Assembly (NCBI RefSeq): GCF_003054045.1
Contig: NZ_QBKH01000003.1
Coordinates: forward strand, 744,001-808,000
DNA from: Sphingobacterium faecium
Lineage (GTDB): Bacteria > Bacteroidota > Bacteroidia > Sphingobacteriales > Sphingobacteriaceae
Direction of reading: 5' to 3'
DNA length: 64,000 nucleotides
The translations under genes and the position numbers were made by a program. Under the pieces are notes generated by a model that was not told where the DNA came from, made no database searches, and worked only from the letters and a program-made list of their open reading frames with translations. Of the stretch, positions 26,730 to 36,555 are shown one piece after another; positions within the stretch are counted from its first letter, which is position 1, and the number at the start of each line of letters is the position of its first letter.

Positions 26730-27203
26730 TTATTCTGGTATAACTAACTGTTGTTCTTCTTTTACTGTTTGTAACACAATAGTGGTTCGCGTTGAAATGA
26801 TTCCTTCAATTTTACCTAGCGTGTTACGCATCAGATCGACTAAAGCTGTAGAATCAGCTGTTCTAACTTTGATCAGGTAACCATCATCTCCAGCGATATC
26901 ATGGACCTCCTGCACCTCAGGTATCTCTGCTAAAAGAATCCCAACTTTCTGTTCCCCAATAATATCGTTTGCTTTGATGAATATAAACGATAATAACTTT
27001 TGATCGATTGCCGCTGGATTTATTTTAGCATTGTATTGTAAGATTACATTTTTCTGCTCTAATTTTTTAACACGTTCTAAAATTGCAGAGGGAGCCATGC
27101 TCAGTTCTCTTGCAATATCGGCGTTGTTAATCCGTGCATTATCTTGCATTAAACGCAAGATTTTGTAATCTACATGATCTAAATTATATTCTACTTTTGT
27201 CAT
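26730..27203 (-). CDS. Lrp/AsnC-family regulator
   Basis: A 157-residue protein: helix-turn-helix (LDHVDYKILRLMQDNARINN then ADIARELSMAPSAILERVKK) and a C-terminal RAM effector domain (HDIAGDDGYLIKVRTADS). The frame extends to 27242, but TACCTTTG (27219-27212) ends 8 nt before ATG 27203, so the shorter form is right. It lies 20 bp before the DMT exporter gene, the typical regulator-exporter pair. GAATAATATTC (27230-27240) is a perfect palindrome in its promoter. Confidence 0.92.
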   Translation of the reverse strand: MTKVEYNLDHVDYKILRLMQDNARINNADIARELSMAPSAILERVKKLEQKNVILQYNAKINPAAIDQKLLSFIFIKANDIIGEQKVGILLAEIPEVQEVHDIAGDDGYLIKVRTADSTALVDLMRNTLGKIEGIISTRTTIVLQTVKEEQQLVIPE

Positions 27204-27211
27204 ATCGAGTG

Positions 27212-27240
27212 CAAAGGTAAGTATATTTCGAATAATATTC
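27212..27240 (-). promoter_or_regulatory. lrp promoter with palindromic operator candidate
   Basis: The -7 element TACCTTTG (27219-27212) and, 10 nt upstream, the palindrome GAATAATATTC (27230-27240), well placed for autoregulation. A further palindrome ATATTCAAC-tt-GTTGAATAT lies at 27335-27354. Confidence 0.5.
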
Positions 27241-27409
27241 AAATAATTTAATAAAATTCAGAATATAATTCTATCTCGATTCTTATTTATTGACTTGCTA
27301 AGACGCCTATTTAATAGCTTGAGTACTATTTTATATATTCAACTTGTTGAATATTAACGTTTTGTTTTTATTTGAATTATCTTTGGCAATTTTGGCTTCT
27401 CATCGAATA

Positions 27410-27928
27410 TTATTCGCCAAAGGTTTCCATGGAATATTTTTCCCGTAATATCTTAATAATATAGCTGGTGCTCAAGGTGACAATCAAACCAATAACACAA
27501 CCAATAGTCACACAAGCAAAGCGATCGAGTGCTGCCACGTATGATTTTAACTGATGCTCATGAACCACGACGATGATCATCGCTACCATCGCCGTACGTG
27601 CCACACTCAAAATGTTAAATAAACGACAGATAGCGACGGATGTAATCACCCCCAAGAGCATAGACCACATCTGCGGAAGGTTGGTGAAGTAAAAGAGTAT
27701 CCCCGTAGCTGAGCCTATAAAGTTAGATTTTGTTCTGTCAAAAGCAATCTTTGTTGCTTCGGTATCATCCGGAGAAATCACTAAGACAATGGAGATTAAG
27801 GTCCATATAGCCGAATATTCAGGAAAGCTGATATACAAAAAGTAACCAATTGAAAAACCAATCAAAATACGGATCAAATAGATGATGAAGTCGGAGTGTA
27901 GGCTATATCGCATCAGGGTTTTACGCAT
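27410..27928 (-). CDS. FUSC-family (aromatic acid exporter-like) membrane protein
   Basis: A 172-residue protein with about five membrane helices. The sequence PEYSAIWTLISIVLVISPDD and ATKIAFDRTKSNFIGSATGI fits the FUSC/YccS-YhfK membrane module; the large soluble domain of full-length exporters is absent. The promoter element TACTTTTG lies at 27953-27946, 17 nt before the ATG. It could be a complete short family member rather than a fragment, since both ends look natural. Confidence 0.75.
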   Translation of the reverse strand: MRKTLMRYSLHSDFIIYLIRILIGFSIGYFLYISFPEYSAIWTLISIVLVISPDDTEATKIAFDRTKSNFIGSATGILFYFTNLPQMWSMLLGVITSVAICRLFNILSVARTAMVAMIIVVVHEHQLKSYVAALDRFACVTIGCVIGLIVTLSTSYIIKILREKYSMETFGE

Positions 27929-28089
27929 CTTACTATATTTTTTTGCAAAAGTACAGCTTATTTGGAGAACCTAAAATCATTATTAATGCGTTTTTATGCA
28001 TGTTTCATGTAGTTTTTTCATTTTCTTGCAAGATCAATTCTTTTGATTATTTAAAATAGTTAGCTTTGTTTATATAAAATATACCAACT

Positions 28090-31008
28090 GTGAAGGAAAA
28101 TATTTCTTTAGATCAATTATCGCAATCTTTGACAGGAGATTTGTATTATGATGATTCAGCATATCACCATACGATCCGAATAGCCTATTCTACGGACGCG
28201 TCCGTATATCAGGAATTGCCATTGGCTGTCGCAATACCGAAAAATACCGAAGACATTAAAATTTTACTGCAGTTTGCATCAGCAAATAGCATTACGATTA
28301 TTCCAAGGACAGCTGGTACCTCATTGGCTGGTCAAGTGGTTGGAAATGGTATTGTCATGGATATCTCCAAGCACTTTAATCAGATTCTTGAACTTAATGT
28401 AGCAGAACGTTGGGTTAGGGTCCAGCCAGGTGTCATCCGTGACGATCTCAACCATTACCTCAAACCTTTTGGCTTCATGTTTGGCCCGGAGACTTCAACG
28501 GCAAGTAGAGCGATGATTGGCGGGATGATTGGGAATAACTCTTCTGGTTTACATTCCATTGTTTGGGGCGATACGCGACAAAATTTATTATCGGCAGATG
28601 TCATATTGGACGACCAGTCTGAGGTCGTTTTTGAAGCCTTGGATGAAGCCTCTTATTTTAAAAAATTAATTCAAAAAGATAGAGAAGGATCAATCTATCG
28701 CAAACTGAATGCCTTATTGACGGAAGAAGAAAATATTCAGGCGATAGCGACAGGATATCCTAAACGATCGATTACAAGACGCAATACCGGATATGCACTG
28801 GATATGGTCTCTGATAAAACGGTTCCTTTTAATATGTGCCGGTTGTTGGCCGGTTCGGAAGGAACGCTAGCTATTGTTACAGAGGCTAAGTTGCAATTAC
28901 TGCCGCTACCTCCTCAAGAATTAGGTCTGCTGTGTATTCATTTTGACGATATGATCGCGTGTATGAAAGGAAATGTGATCGCTTTGTCGCATCATCCAGA
29001 AGCTTCGGAACTCGTCGATAAGTATATCATGGATTTTACAGTTGGGCACCCAACTTATCAATACAATCGCTTTTTTATTGAAGGTGATCCCAAAGCTTTA
29101 CTTATTGTCGAGTTTAGGGGCAATACTCCAGATGAAGTGCAAGCTAAGGCGATGGCATTAAAGGCGGAGTTGATCGACAACCATTTAGGTTATGCATATC
29201 CTTACATCACCGGAGACCAAACAAATTTGGTTTGGGATGTACGCAAAGCTGGATTGGGCTTGATCCGTAATCTTCCAGGAGATAGTCAGCCAGTCAATCT
29301 GATTGAAGATTGTGCCGTTTCTCCCGAAGACTTACCGGCATATGTAGCCGATATTCAAGATTTATTGATTGCAGAAGGAGTTCATGCTTCTTACTATGCC
29401 CATGCTGGAGCGGGAGAGCTTCATATTGAGCCTTTTGTCAATTTAAAGACAGAAGCAGGTATTAAGACTTTTCGTTCGATCTTAGAGAAAACAACAGATT
29501 TAGTTTTAAAATATAATGGTTCTTTAAGTGGTGAGCATGGTGATGGTCGACTAAGAGGTGAATTTATTGAGAAAGTTTTAGGAAAAAAAGTCTACAGACT
29601 CCTCGAGGAAGTGAAGGAAATTTTTGATCCCAAAGGGGTATTCAACGCTAATAAAATTGTGAATACGCCACCAATGGATACTTTTCTTCGCTACGATAAT
29701 AATAAAAATACGACGCCGATTAAGACTTATTTTGATTTTTCAAAAGAAGAGAGTATCCTGCGCCTTGCTGAAAAATGTTCTGGTTCGGGTGACTGTCGTA
29801 AAACAGAGATCACGGGAGGGACGATGTGTCCTTCTTTTATGGCGACACGTGATGAAAAAGATACGACACGTGCACGTGCCAATATGTTACGTCAATTTTT
29901 GACAAACTCAGCGAAAGACAACCGTTTTGATCATGAAGAACTAAAAGAAGTGATGGACTTGTGCCTATCATGTAAAGGTTGCAAAACCGAATGTCCTTCT
30001 AGTGTTGATGTGGCCAAGATGAAAGCAGAATTTTTACAGCACTATTACGATGAGCACGGTGTACCTTTTCGAGCAAGAGTGATTGCCAATTTTACAGAAT
30101 CACAGAAATTAGGATCATTCGTTGCTCCCGTGTACAACTTCATTGTTGAAAATGAATGGCTATCCGGTCTTGTTAAAAAAACGATCGGGTTTGCTCCGAA
30201 AAGATCATTACCAAAGGTCGCTGGTACGACCTTGACTCAATGGGTAAAAAAACAGCCCGATCATACCAATTTAAAGCGTAAGGTCTACTTATTTGCCGAT
30301 GAATTTACGGAATATAATGATGCTGAAATTGGTATGACAGCTTATAAATTGCTCACCGCATTGGGATATGAAGTGATCATCCCTAAACATATTCAAAGCG
30401 GTCGGACATATCTTTCGAAAGGATTGGTCAAAGAGGCAAAGAAAATAGCCAATAAAAACGTTAATTTTTTGAAAGATCTGATTACTGAAGAGACCCCTTT
30501 ATTGGGAATAGAACCTTCGGGTATTATTACCTTTAGAGATGAATATCTTGCTTTAGTTGATCCTGAATTATATGAAGACGCAGCAAAACTTGCAAAAAAT
30601 GCACTAATGTTTGATGAGTTCTTATTAAAAGAGATTCAGGCTGGACGTATTCATAAAGAACAGTTCAGTGCAGAAAATAAGACCATCAAGCTTCATGGTC
30701 ATTGCTATCAAAAGGCATTTCATTTGGTTGAAACAACCGAAAAGGTCTTGTCATTTCCGATGAATTATAAAGTTGAAGTGATTCCCTCAGGCTGTTGTGG
30801 GATGGCAGGTTCGTTTGGATACGAAAAAGAACATTATGAAATCTCCATGAAAGTAGCGGAATTGGTCTTATTGCCCACCATACGCAAGACCGATACGACG
30901 ACATGGATCGCGGCAGCAGGCACATCTTGCCGACATCAGATAAAAGATGGGGTAGGGCGCCATTCTTATCACCCGGTAGAAATTTTGTATGATGCTTTAA
31001 TTAAGTAA
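28090..31008 (+). CDS. FAD/Fe-S oxidoreductase, YdiJ-like (D-2-hydroxyacid dehydrogenase type)
   Basis: A 972-residue fusion. The N-terminal half is a PCMH-type FAD domain (PRTAGTSLAGQVVG, MIGGMIGNNSSGLHS, SLSGEHGDGRLRGEF). The C-terminal half is a GlpC/GlcF-type Fe-S module with cysteine clusters CSGSGDC (about residue 563), CLSCKGCKTECP, and a CCG motif in PSGCCGMAGSFG. This order and length match YdiJ, a D-2-hydroxyglutarate dehydrogenase; D-lactate is an alternative substrate. The start is GTG at 28090. Confidence 0.87.
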   Translation: MKENISLDQLSQSLTGDLYYDDSAYHHTIRIAYSTDASVYQELPLAVAIPKNTEDIKILLQFASANSITIIPRTAGTSLAGQVVGNGIVMDISKHFNQILELNVAERWVRVQPGVIRDDLNHYLKPFGFMFGPETSTASRAMIGGMIGNNSSGLHSIVWGDTRQNLLSADVILDDQSEVVFEALDEASYFKKLIQKDREGSIYRKLNALLTEEENIQAIATGYPKRSITRRNTGYALDMVSDKTVPFNMCRLLAGSEGTLAIVTEAKLQLLPLPPQELGLLCIHFDDMIACMKGNVIALSHHPEASELVDKYIMDFTVGHPTYQYNRFFIEGDPKALLIVEFRGNTPDEVQAKAMALKAELIDNHLGYAYPYITGDQTNLVWDVRKAGLGLIRNLPGDSQPVNLIEDCAVSPEDLPAYVADIQDLLIAEGVHASYYAHAGAGELHIEPFVNLKTEAGIKTFRSILEKTTDLVLKYNGSLSGEHGDGRLRGEFIEKVLGKKVYRLLEEVKEIFDPKGVFNANKIVNTPPMDTFLRYDNNKNTTPIKTYFDFSKEESILRLAEKCSGSGDCRKTEITGGTMCPSFMATRDEKDTTRARANMLRQFLTNSAKDNRFDHEELKEVMDLCLSCKGCKTECPSSVDVAKMKAEFLQHYYDEHGVPFRARVIANFTESQKLGSFVAPVYNFIVENEWLSGLVKKTIGFAPKRSLPKVAGTTLTQWVKKQPDHTNLKRKVYLFADEFTEYNDAEIGMTAYKLLTALGYEVIIPKHIQSGRTYLSKGLVKEAKKIANKNVNFLKDLITEETPLLGIEPSGIITFRDEYLALVDPELYEDAAKLAKNALMFDEFLLKEIQAGRIHKEQFSAENKTIKLHGHCYQKAFHLVETTEKVLSFPMNYKVEVIPSGCCGMAGSFGYEKEHYEISMKVAELVLLPTIRKTDTTTWIAAAGTSCRHQIKDGVGRHSYHPVEILYDALIK

Positions 31009-31027
31009 AAACAAACGTGCTATTTTA

Positions 31028-31083
31028 TATGTTTATCAGTAAAAATCGTTAATTTTAGTAAACGATTTTTACTGATAAACATA
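31028..31083. repeat. 23-bp perfect inverted repeat
   Basis: 31028-31050 and 31061-31083 are exact complements around a 10-nt loop (AATTTTAGTA). It lies 20 nt after the oxidoreductase stop and 14 nt before the lipoprotein start. There is no T tract, so it may end transcription, shield mRNA ends or bind a protein. Confidence 0.75.
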
Positions 31084-31096
31084 ATTATTGAAAACG

Positions 31097-31732
31097 ATGA
31101 GAAAAATAAATCAAATTGCTGTTCTATCTGCTTTAGCATTTGCAACGGCATGTGGTAACACGAACCAAAATCAACAGGGAGGAGATCAATCAAAAAAGAG
31201 TAATGCCCCTATTGTAGACCTTACTATAGATGGTCCTGTAACCAATAATAAACACCTTTTCTTACGTATTGTTGATGATGTAAAAACTGACTCTAGTCAT
31301 GTTTATACAGCTCGAAGTGTCTTTAAGGGAGATACTGTTGGATTAAAGGTCGAAGTCGTTAATATGATTCCAGCGGGAATTATAGATGATCAGGCAAATG
31401 ATGATATGGGCTTTACAAAAGGAAAAATTAAAATTTCTTCCATAGGTGCAGAAAGTGATAATTTTATTAAAGCTTTAGGTACAATCTATGAAATACCTGC
31501 CTCCGGTTCGTTTTCAAACACGACAATACTACCCACTGTATTCTCTTCCAATAAAGTAAATGTTGATCTAGATAAAACAGCGACTTATAGTTTTAAGCTC
31601 TTTTTGGATCAGAAGTCTGGAGAGCCAGCTGAGATGTTTTTTAATATAGATACGTATAAGAAATCGGTGGAGTTTCAGGAAAAAGATCCTAAATTCCGCG
31701 CTCCATTTATTGCAGCTTTGCAAGGTAAGTAG
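31097..31732 (+). CDS. Hypothetical lipoprotein
   Basis: A 211-residue lipoprotein (lipobox FATAC) with a Gln/Asn/Ser-rich linker and then a beta-rich domain of unknown family. ATG 31097 is chosen over an in-frame TTG at 31088 that lies next to the hairpin. It is placed between the YdiJ-like gene and a terminator, probably as its own unit. I do not recognise the family. Confidence 0.75.
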   Translation: MRKINQIAVLSALAFATACGNTNQNQQGGDQSKKSNAPIVDLTIDGPVTNNKHLFLRIVDDVKTDSSHVYTARSVFKGDTVGLKVEVVNMIPAGIIDDQANDDMGFTKGKIKISSIGAESDNFIKALGTIYEIPASGSFSNTTILPTVFSSNKVNVDLDKTATYSFKLFLDQKSGEPAEMFFNIDTYKKSVEFQEKDPKFRAPFIAALQGK

Positions 31733-31744
31733 AGTGAGTTTTAT

Positions 31745-31782
31745 AAAAAAAAGGCTTTCTAAATTTAGAAAGCCTTTTTTTT
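31745..31782. terminator. Bidirectional terminator
   Basis: A perfect 38-bp palindrome centred at 31763/31764: AAGGCTTTCTAAA and its complement, with A8 before and T8 after. It serves the lipoprotein gene and the convergent DUF5686 gene. Confidence 0.92.
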
Positions 31783-31796
31783 ATGTGTATTGTTTT

Positions 31797-34388
31797 TTAA
31801 AAATCAAATTTGACTCGCGCTCTAATACCTGACTTAGGAGCTCCAGGATGATTCAGATAATTTAATCTTCGTACATAATCTACACGCAATATTTTGAAAA
31901 TATTGGACAATCCAACACTTGCTTCCATATAAGGCTCAGATGCAAAGGTATAAGAAGACTGCTCATTGTTTGCATTCTTTTGGAAGTCGAATACCTGATT
32001 CGAATGATCCGGATTATTCTCGTCGCGTAATCCACCGTAAACAGCCTTGAAACTAAATACTTCACGAAGTTTCAACTGTTTAATAACTGGAATTTTATTC
32101 AATAAAAAGCCGTTCATATAGTATTGAACATTTGCCGAAACGTGGTGATCACTCACAAATTCTAAAAAGTTCATTAAGTTATAAGAATTCAATTGATAAG
32201 CATACGTCTGGTTGGCCCGGTGTATCGTTAAGAATGGAAATGGAATCCCCTTACCTGCAATATAAGTACCTGCTACGTCCACATCGGCATAACCAAATTG
32301 ACTTAAATAAAATCTTTTGAAAGCACTAACGTTAAAGTTGTGGTAGCTATATTCGCCTTTGAACACATCTTTAAGTCCTGCTGTATAATTGAAGTTAAAG
32401 ATCGGGTACTTATTGAAAATAGGTGTACGGTATAACTTGCCTTGATAAAATTGTTCATGAGGAGCATAACGTACGTTAACAGATAACTCTGTGGAGTTGA
32501 TTTCATTGAAAACCCTTGTCTGACCATCTTGATCGATGATCTGATAGCGTAATGTTCCTGCTGGAGATTGTTTGGTCGCATTAAAACCTAGTCCAATGCT
32601 TAGACGATTTTCAAATTCTTTCCTATAATCAATACGATATACATCATTGTAGATATAATTTTCATTATCACCTCTTTTGAAGGATAGTAAAAAGTTATCT
32701 TCTTGAATAAATTCCAATGCCTGACCCGGAATCTTGGTGTCCCGCTGGAAAGATGCTCTGATATAATGTTGAGGAAACGAGTATACAGATTTATTATTGA
32801 ATGCATAAGTGCCGCTTAGAAAATATTTCCATTTCTCATCTTTAAAGCCATAAGCAGCATAAGATTCAGCATAGAATCGTTTACTGAAAGACTCTGTCGT
32901 TCTACCACCCACACGTAGCCTAAATCCCTCAACAGGGTTGAAACTATAAAATGTATTCACAGGTCCTATCTCAACCGGACCAGCCTGTTTGTATCCTGAA
33001 AATACTAAAGCGGCAATATCCATAAAGGTTTTGAATGAAGGAATCTGTTGCAGCGTATCAATATTGTGATAGATATTCAACTCATTTTTAGTCAAAGGTA
33101 TCTGGCGTTGTGCGTCAAATAATTTGCGGGTACCTTTTCCATCCGATATATTATAGGCAATTACCGTTTCAGGGCCACTGTAGATACTATCGGGCTGAAC
33201 GACTCCTGTTTTGTAATTTTTATAATTTACCGTCCGGTTACCGCGGATACCTGTACCCTTATCTGTTAACGAAAAATCAATCCCCAGTGTACTCTGACTC
33301 AAATAGAATCTTTTGCTTTCATCTTGATCAAATTTAAGCTCAATATTCATATCTCGAACAAAGTTTAAGTTGATATCATCTGCGACAGTCATATTAGCAC
33401 CTTGAACAGCATAATTACCATCTAAAGTGATATACAACTGACCTTTGAAAAGCATATCAGCTTTATTTCTAGGGAAAAAACTAAGCTCGACCAACCAAGG
33501 CTGTTGAGTTTTGATCGTATCCGTGATAAAGAACTTATAGAAGGTCGGCGAAGAATTGGCAATAGGACTTAAAAATTGATTGGTCACCAACGTGATATTG
33601 TTATCGTAAATATCTACCGATTCATATAATTTATTGAAATAAGCACTCAGACCATCATTGTCAATAAATTTGGGGTCAAATTGAGCACGCTGTTCCCCAA
33701 CTATATATTGTTTTGTCTTTTTTGGATCTTTTCGGTAGTAAACCTTTGAAAGTTTTTCTTCCATAAAGGCCGGCAACAAGTATTTATTTGCCGTTTTTGC
33801 GGAATCATCCAGTTCGAAAAGGAATTGATAATTTTTAAATATTTTTTTATTTACAAATTTTTCAGACAAATTACTTAGACCTAAAGAAATTTTCTCATAT
33901 TGATCATACTGTGCAAACTGCTGCCCGGTCAATCTGTTTTTACTTTTATTTTCGATTACTTTTCGAATTAAAGCGACTGCAGGGTTTTCTTTATTCGTAT
34001 ATTTTCTTTTTTTCGCTCTTACCACAACCTCATCAAGGGTGTTATCTTGCGCGTCCATCAATATTTCGATTTGCTGCGTTTCATCGTTTGTCACAAATAC
34101 ATCTTTATAGTCATAACCAATGCTGGATACACGGATTTTTGTGTAAGTCATTGGGAATTTTAGTGTAAAGCGACCAGATTCCTGGGTCGACATCGCGCTA
34201 CCCGGAGAAGAAGGTGCTCCCACAACGGCAACTGTGGCATAAGCAATAGGTTCTTTCGTTTTACTATCCTTGACAATACCTTGTACAGTTTTTAGTTGAC
34301 CTAATGCCACAGTGATACTCAGAAACATAACTGTTGCAAGTAAAAATAATGTTTTTGTAATTGCGCTGGTACTACGTTGGTATTCCAT
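31797..34388 (-). CDS. DUF5686 outer-membrane protein with carboxypeptidase-like N-domain
   Basis: An 863-residue protein with signal peptide (TLFLLATVMFLSITVALG) and a CarboxypepD_reg-like beta-sandwich (about residues 30-110: VQGIVKDSKTKEPIAYATVA). A long DUF5686 region follows, ending in beta strands and the terminal aromatic of outer-membrane barrels (RARVKFDF). TonB-dependent receptors share the N-terminal domain, but the plug is absent. Role unknown; it is widespread in Bacteroidetes. Confidence 0.87.
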   Translation of the reverse strand: MEYQRSTSAITKTLFLLATVMFLSITVALGQLKTVQGIVKDSKTKEPIAYATVAVVGAPSSPGSAMSTQESGRFTLKFPMTYTKIRVSSIGYDYKDVFVTNDETQQIEILMDAQDNTLDEVVVRAKKRKYTNKENPAVALIRKVIENKSKNRLTGQQFAQYDQYEKISLGLSNLSEKFVNKKIFKNYQFLFELDDSAKTANKYLLPAFMEEKLSKVYYRKDPKKTKQYIVGEQRAQFDPKFIDNDGLSAYFNKLYESVDIYDNNITLVTNQFLSPIANSSPTFYKFFITDTIKTQQPWLVELSFFPRNKADMLFKGQLYITLDGNYAVQGANMTVADDINLNFVRDMNIELKFDQDESKRFYLSQSTLGIDFSLTDKGTGIRGNRTVNYKNYKTGVVQPDSIYSGPETVIAYNISDGKGTRKLFDAQRQIPLTKNELNIYHNIDTLQQIPSFKTFMDIAALVFSGYKQAGPVEIGPVNTFYSFNPVEGFRLRVGGRTTESFSKRFYAESYAAYGFKDEKWKYFLSGTYAFNNKSVYSFPQHYIRASFQRDTKIPGQALEFIQEDNFLLSFKRGDNENYIYNDVYRIDYRKEFENRLSIGLGFNATKQSPAGTLRYQIIDQDGQTRVFNEINSTELSVNVRYAPHEQFYQGKLYRTPIFNKYPIFNFNYTAGLKDVFKGEYSYHNFNVSAFKRFYLSQFGYADVDVAGTYIAGKGIPFPFLTIHRANQTYAYQLNSYNLMNFLEFVSDHHVSANVQYYMNGFLLNKIPVIKQLKLREVFSFKAVYGGLRDENNPDHSNQVFDFQKNANNEQSSYTFASEPYMEASVGLSNIFKILRVDYVRRLNYLNHPGAPKSGIRARVKFDF

Positions 34389-34701
34389 AATTTTACATTA
34401 ATGATATCACAAATTATGGATATGTGTTGTAACACAATCTTAATTTCTGACTTTTTAACTTAAATGTTCTAATAAGTTGTATGCAAAAGAAATAAAAAAT
34501 TAAGAATTAATAAAACATTTACAATTTTTTAACAGCTTTATTTTTCTGAGGTAACTTGGTAAAGTGCTGATATTCAATTATTGTATTATATTGTCAGAAT
34601 AAGTTGACCGTAATTTTACTTCTCTGTGATGAATTTATACGTGAATTAATCTTTTTTAATTGACTATTGTAACAAAAAGGTCAGTTGAATTGTTTGATAT
34701 T
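34389..34701. other. Intergenic region upstream of the DUF5686 gene
   Basis: 313 bp, very AT-rich. The only structure I see is the 14-bp palindrome TGTGTT-gt-AACACA (34423-34436), 35 nt before the DUF5686 start. No exact TAnnTTTG, terminator or open frame was found. Confidence 0.5.
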
Positions 34702-36411
34702 TTAAAAATTTGGTTCTACGGAAAAATGCATGCGTTCATTAGTGACGGGATGGTTGAATGCGATGTATGCGGCATGCAAGTGCAATCGATTGGATTTTTG
34801 GCCATATAGATCATCACCTACGATAGGGCAGTTCATACCATCAGGGTGAGCAGCATGTAGACGGAGTTGATGGGTACGTCCTGTAAGCGGGAAGAAACGA
34901 ACTTTTGTTTTACCCGCTACAACCCCAATTTTTTCCCATCTTGTAATCGCCTTTTTTCCATATTCGTAGCAGACCAACTGACGGGGTCTGTCGTCTAAAT
35001 CTACCCGAATTGGCAATGATATCATACCTGAATCTTCGGTGACTAAGCCGTCTAATAAGGCAATATATTGTTTGACAATCGTATGGTTGATAAACTGGCT
35101 TTGAATGATTTTATGCGCCTCTTTATTTTTTGCTAAAACAAGAATTCCCGATGTGGACATATCCAATCGATGCACGATTAACGGTCCAGCATCTGGATAC
35201 TTCTGGAGCATTCGGGTATAGACCGAATCTTGGACATGGATCCCTGGGACGGATAAGAATTCTTCAGGTTTGTTGATGATCACCAAACTTTCATCTTCAT
35301 AAATAATAGGAAGCTTGATATTTTCATCCGGATTTTCAAGCATTGGATTTTTATCCACCAGCAAGCCCTGTAGCATATATCCAAGTATGGGTTCACATTT
35401 ATTTCGACAAGCAGGGTAATAGTGTAAATGCCTACGTACCTCCGCTGAAGGAGATTGGCCCCACCAGAATTCAGCCAGGGCGATGGGCTTATACTGATTT
35501 AAATAAGCGTATTGCAGTAATTTAGGTGCGGCACATTCACCTGATCCTGCAGGGGGTTGGGGCTTATTCAAGTCGTTAAATATGTCCATGACATTTTTAC
35601 TTTCGCCCTGTGCATTTTGAAAATTATACTGTGCAAATAATTTATTCTGGAGTTGGGAGGAACGTTTTCGACGTTCTTCCTTTAGATTTGCTATGGTATT
35701 CACATAATCGTTTAAAGGCTGCTCCGCAGCGGCCATATCCTGTTCATACTGCTTTTGGAAGACACGGAGCTCGTGCTTGTCTCTTAAACTCTGTTTAATC
35801 AGATCTTGTTCCAGTAATTCGTAGGAAGATGGAGAAAGTACTGATTTTGATTGATCTCTAAGCAGTTTTCTTTCTTTCTTTTGAATTTTTAGATTTTCTT
35901 TAAATTGTATGAATTGATGGTCGAGTTTGATTTTAGTTTGCTCAAGTTTACGTCTAAGTTCGGTGCCTATTTCACGCTCTTCCAATAGCGCAATTTGCTT
36001 ATTGAGGTCATTTAAATGTTCTTCTTCTAACAGGAAAAAGGAGTTTTCAGTGAGCATATCAAATACGGGCGGAACAAAATAACGATGGTCATTTTTTCCG
36101 GCTAATTTGCCAGAAAATCCCGCTAAAAAGCCGATTTTTTTATTTCGATCCTGAACCACTAAAACGCCAAACATTTTTCCAATAGCTTGTCCTTCCATTT
36201 TAGGTTCCAAGCCAAAGTTATGGATCCATTCCTGCTGTGTAAGAATATAGTGTTGAACATACTCACTTGCCTTTTTTGCTAACTCATGAGGCTCGTAGCA
36301 AAAAGGGAAGGTAAAATGAGTAGGTAAGGATAAGGGATTGATTTCTTCTTCAAATTCGTGAAAGTATATATCCTTGCTCAAACAATTATCCATTATTATT
36401 GTTGTTGTCAT
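34702..36411 (-). CDS. RluA-family pseudouridine synthase with long N-terminal extension
   Basis: A 569-residue protein. The C-terminal 200 residues are the RluA/RsuA catalytic domain: VIINKPEEFLSVPG, the active site IVHRLDMSTSGILVLAKN (Asp417), and FPLTGRTHQLRLHAAH. The first 350 residues are an extension with a predicted coiled coil (about residues 130-265, Glu/Lys/Gln-rich), followed by a Cys-containing linker (GSGECAAPKLLQYAY, YYPACRNKCEP). It should modify uridines in rRNA or tRNA. TACTTTTG lies 8 nt before the start. Confidence 0.87.
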   Translation of the reverse strand: MTTTIIMDNCLSKDIYFHEFEEEINPLSLPTHFTFPFCYEPHELAKKASEYVQHYILTQQEWIHNFGLEPKMEGQAIGKMFGVLVVQDRNKKIGFLAGFSGKLAGKNDHRYFVPPVFDMLTENSFFLLEEEHLNDLNKQIALLEEREIGTELRRKLEQTKIKLDHQFIQFKENLKIQKKERKLLRDQSKSVLSPSSYELLEQDLIKQSLRDKHELRVFQKQYEQDMAAAEQPLNDYVNTIANLKEERRKRSSQLQNKLFAQYNFQNAQGESKNVMDIFNDLNKPQPPAGSGECAAPKLLQYAYLNQYKPIALAEFWWGQSPSAEVRRHLHYYPACRNKCEPILGYMLQGLLVDKNPMLENPDENIKLPIIYEDESLVIINKPEEFLSVPGIHVQDSVYTRMLQKYPDAGPLIVHRLDMSTSGILVLAKNKEAHKIIQSQFINHTIVKQYIALLDGLVTEDSGMISLPIRVDLDDRPRQLVCYEYGKKAITRWEKIGVVAGKTKVRFFPLTGRTHQLRLHAAHPDGMNCPIVGDDLYGQKSNRLHLHAAYIAFNHPVTNERMHFSVEPNF

Positions 36412-36419
36412 TATAAAGG

Positions 36420-36427
36420 CAAAAGTA
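36420..36427 (-). promoter_or_regulatory. RluA-type gene -7 element
   Basis: TACTTTTG on the minus strand, 8 nt from ATG 36411. If transcription starts about 5 nt downstream, the next Met codon (36393) may be the one used. Confidence 0.5.
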
Positions 36428-36555
36428 CAAAAATGATGTTATTTTTATGACAATATTAATGGTTAATTAATCACCTTTAAGCGTGTATTTTATTAATATT
36501 GTATAAGAAATAACGATAATTTTAATGATTAAAGTAGATTGTAAAATAATTCATT

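Noticed and set aside
27410..27928. Truncated pseudogene of a full-length FUSC exporter
   Set aside because: Promoter, start and stop all look intact, and short FUSC proteins exist, so I keep it as a gene.
34423..34436. Palindrome TGTGTT-gt-AACACA before the DUF5686 gene
   Set aside because: Too short in an AT-rich region to call an operator, with no promoter element next to it.
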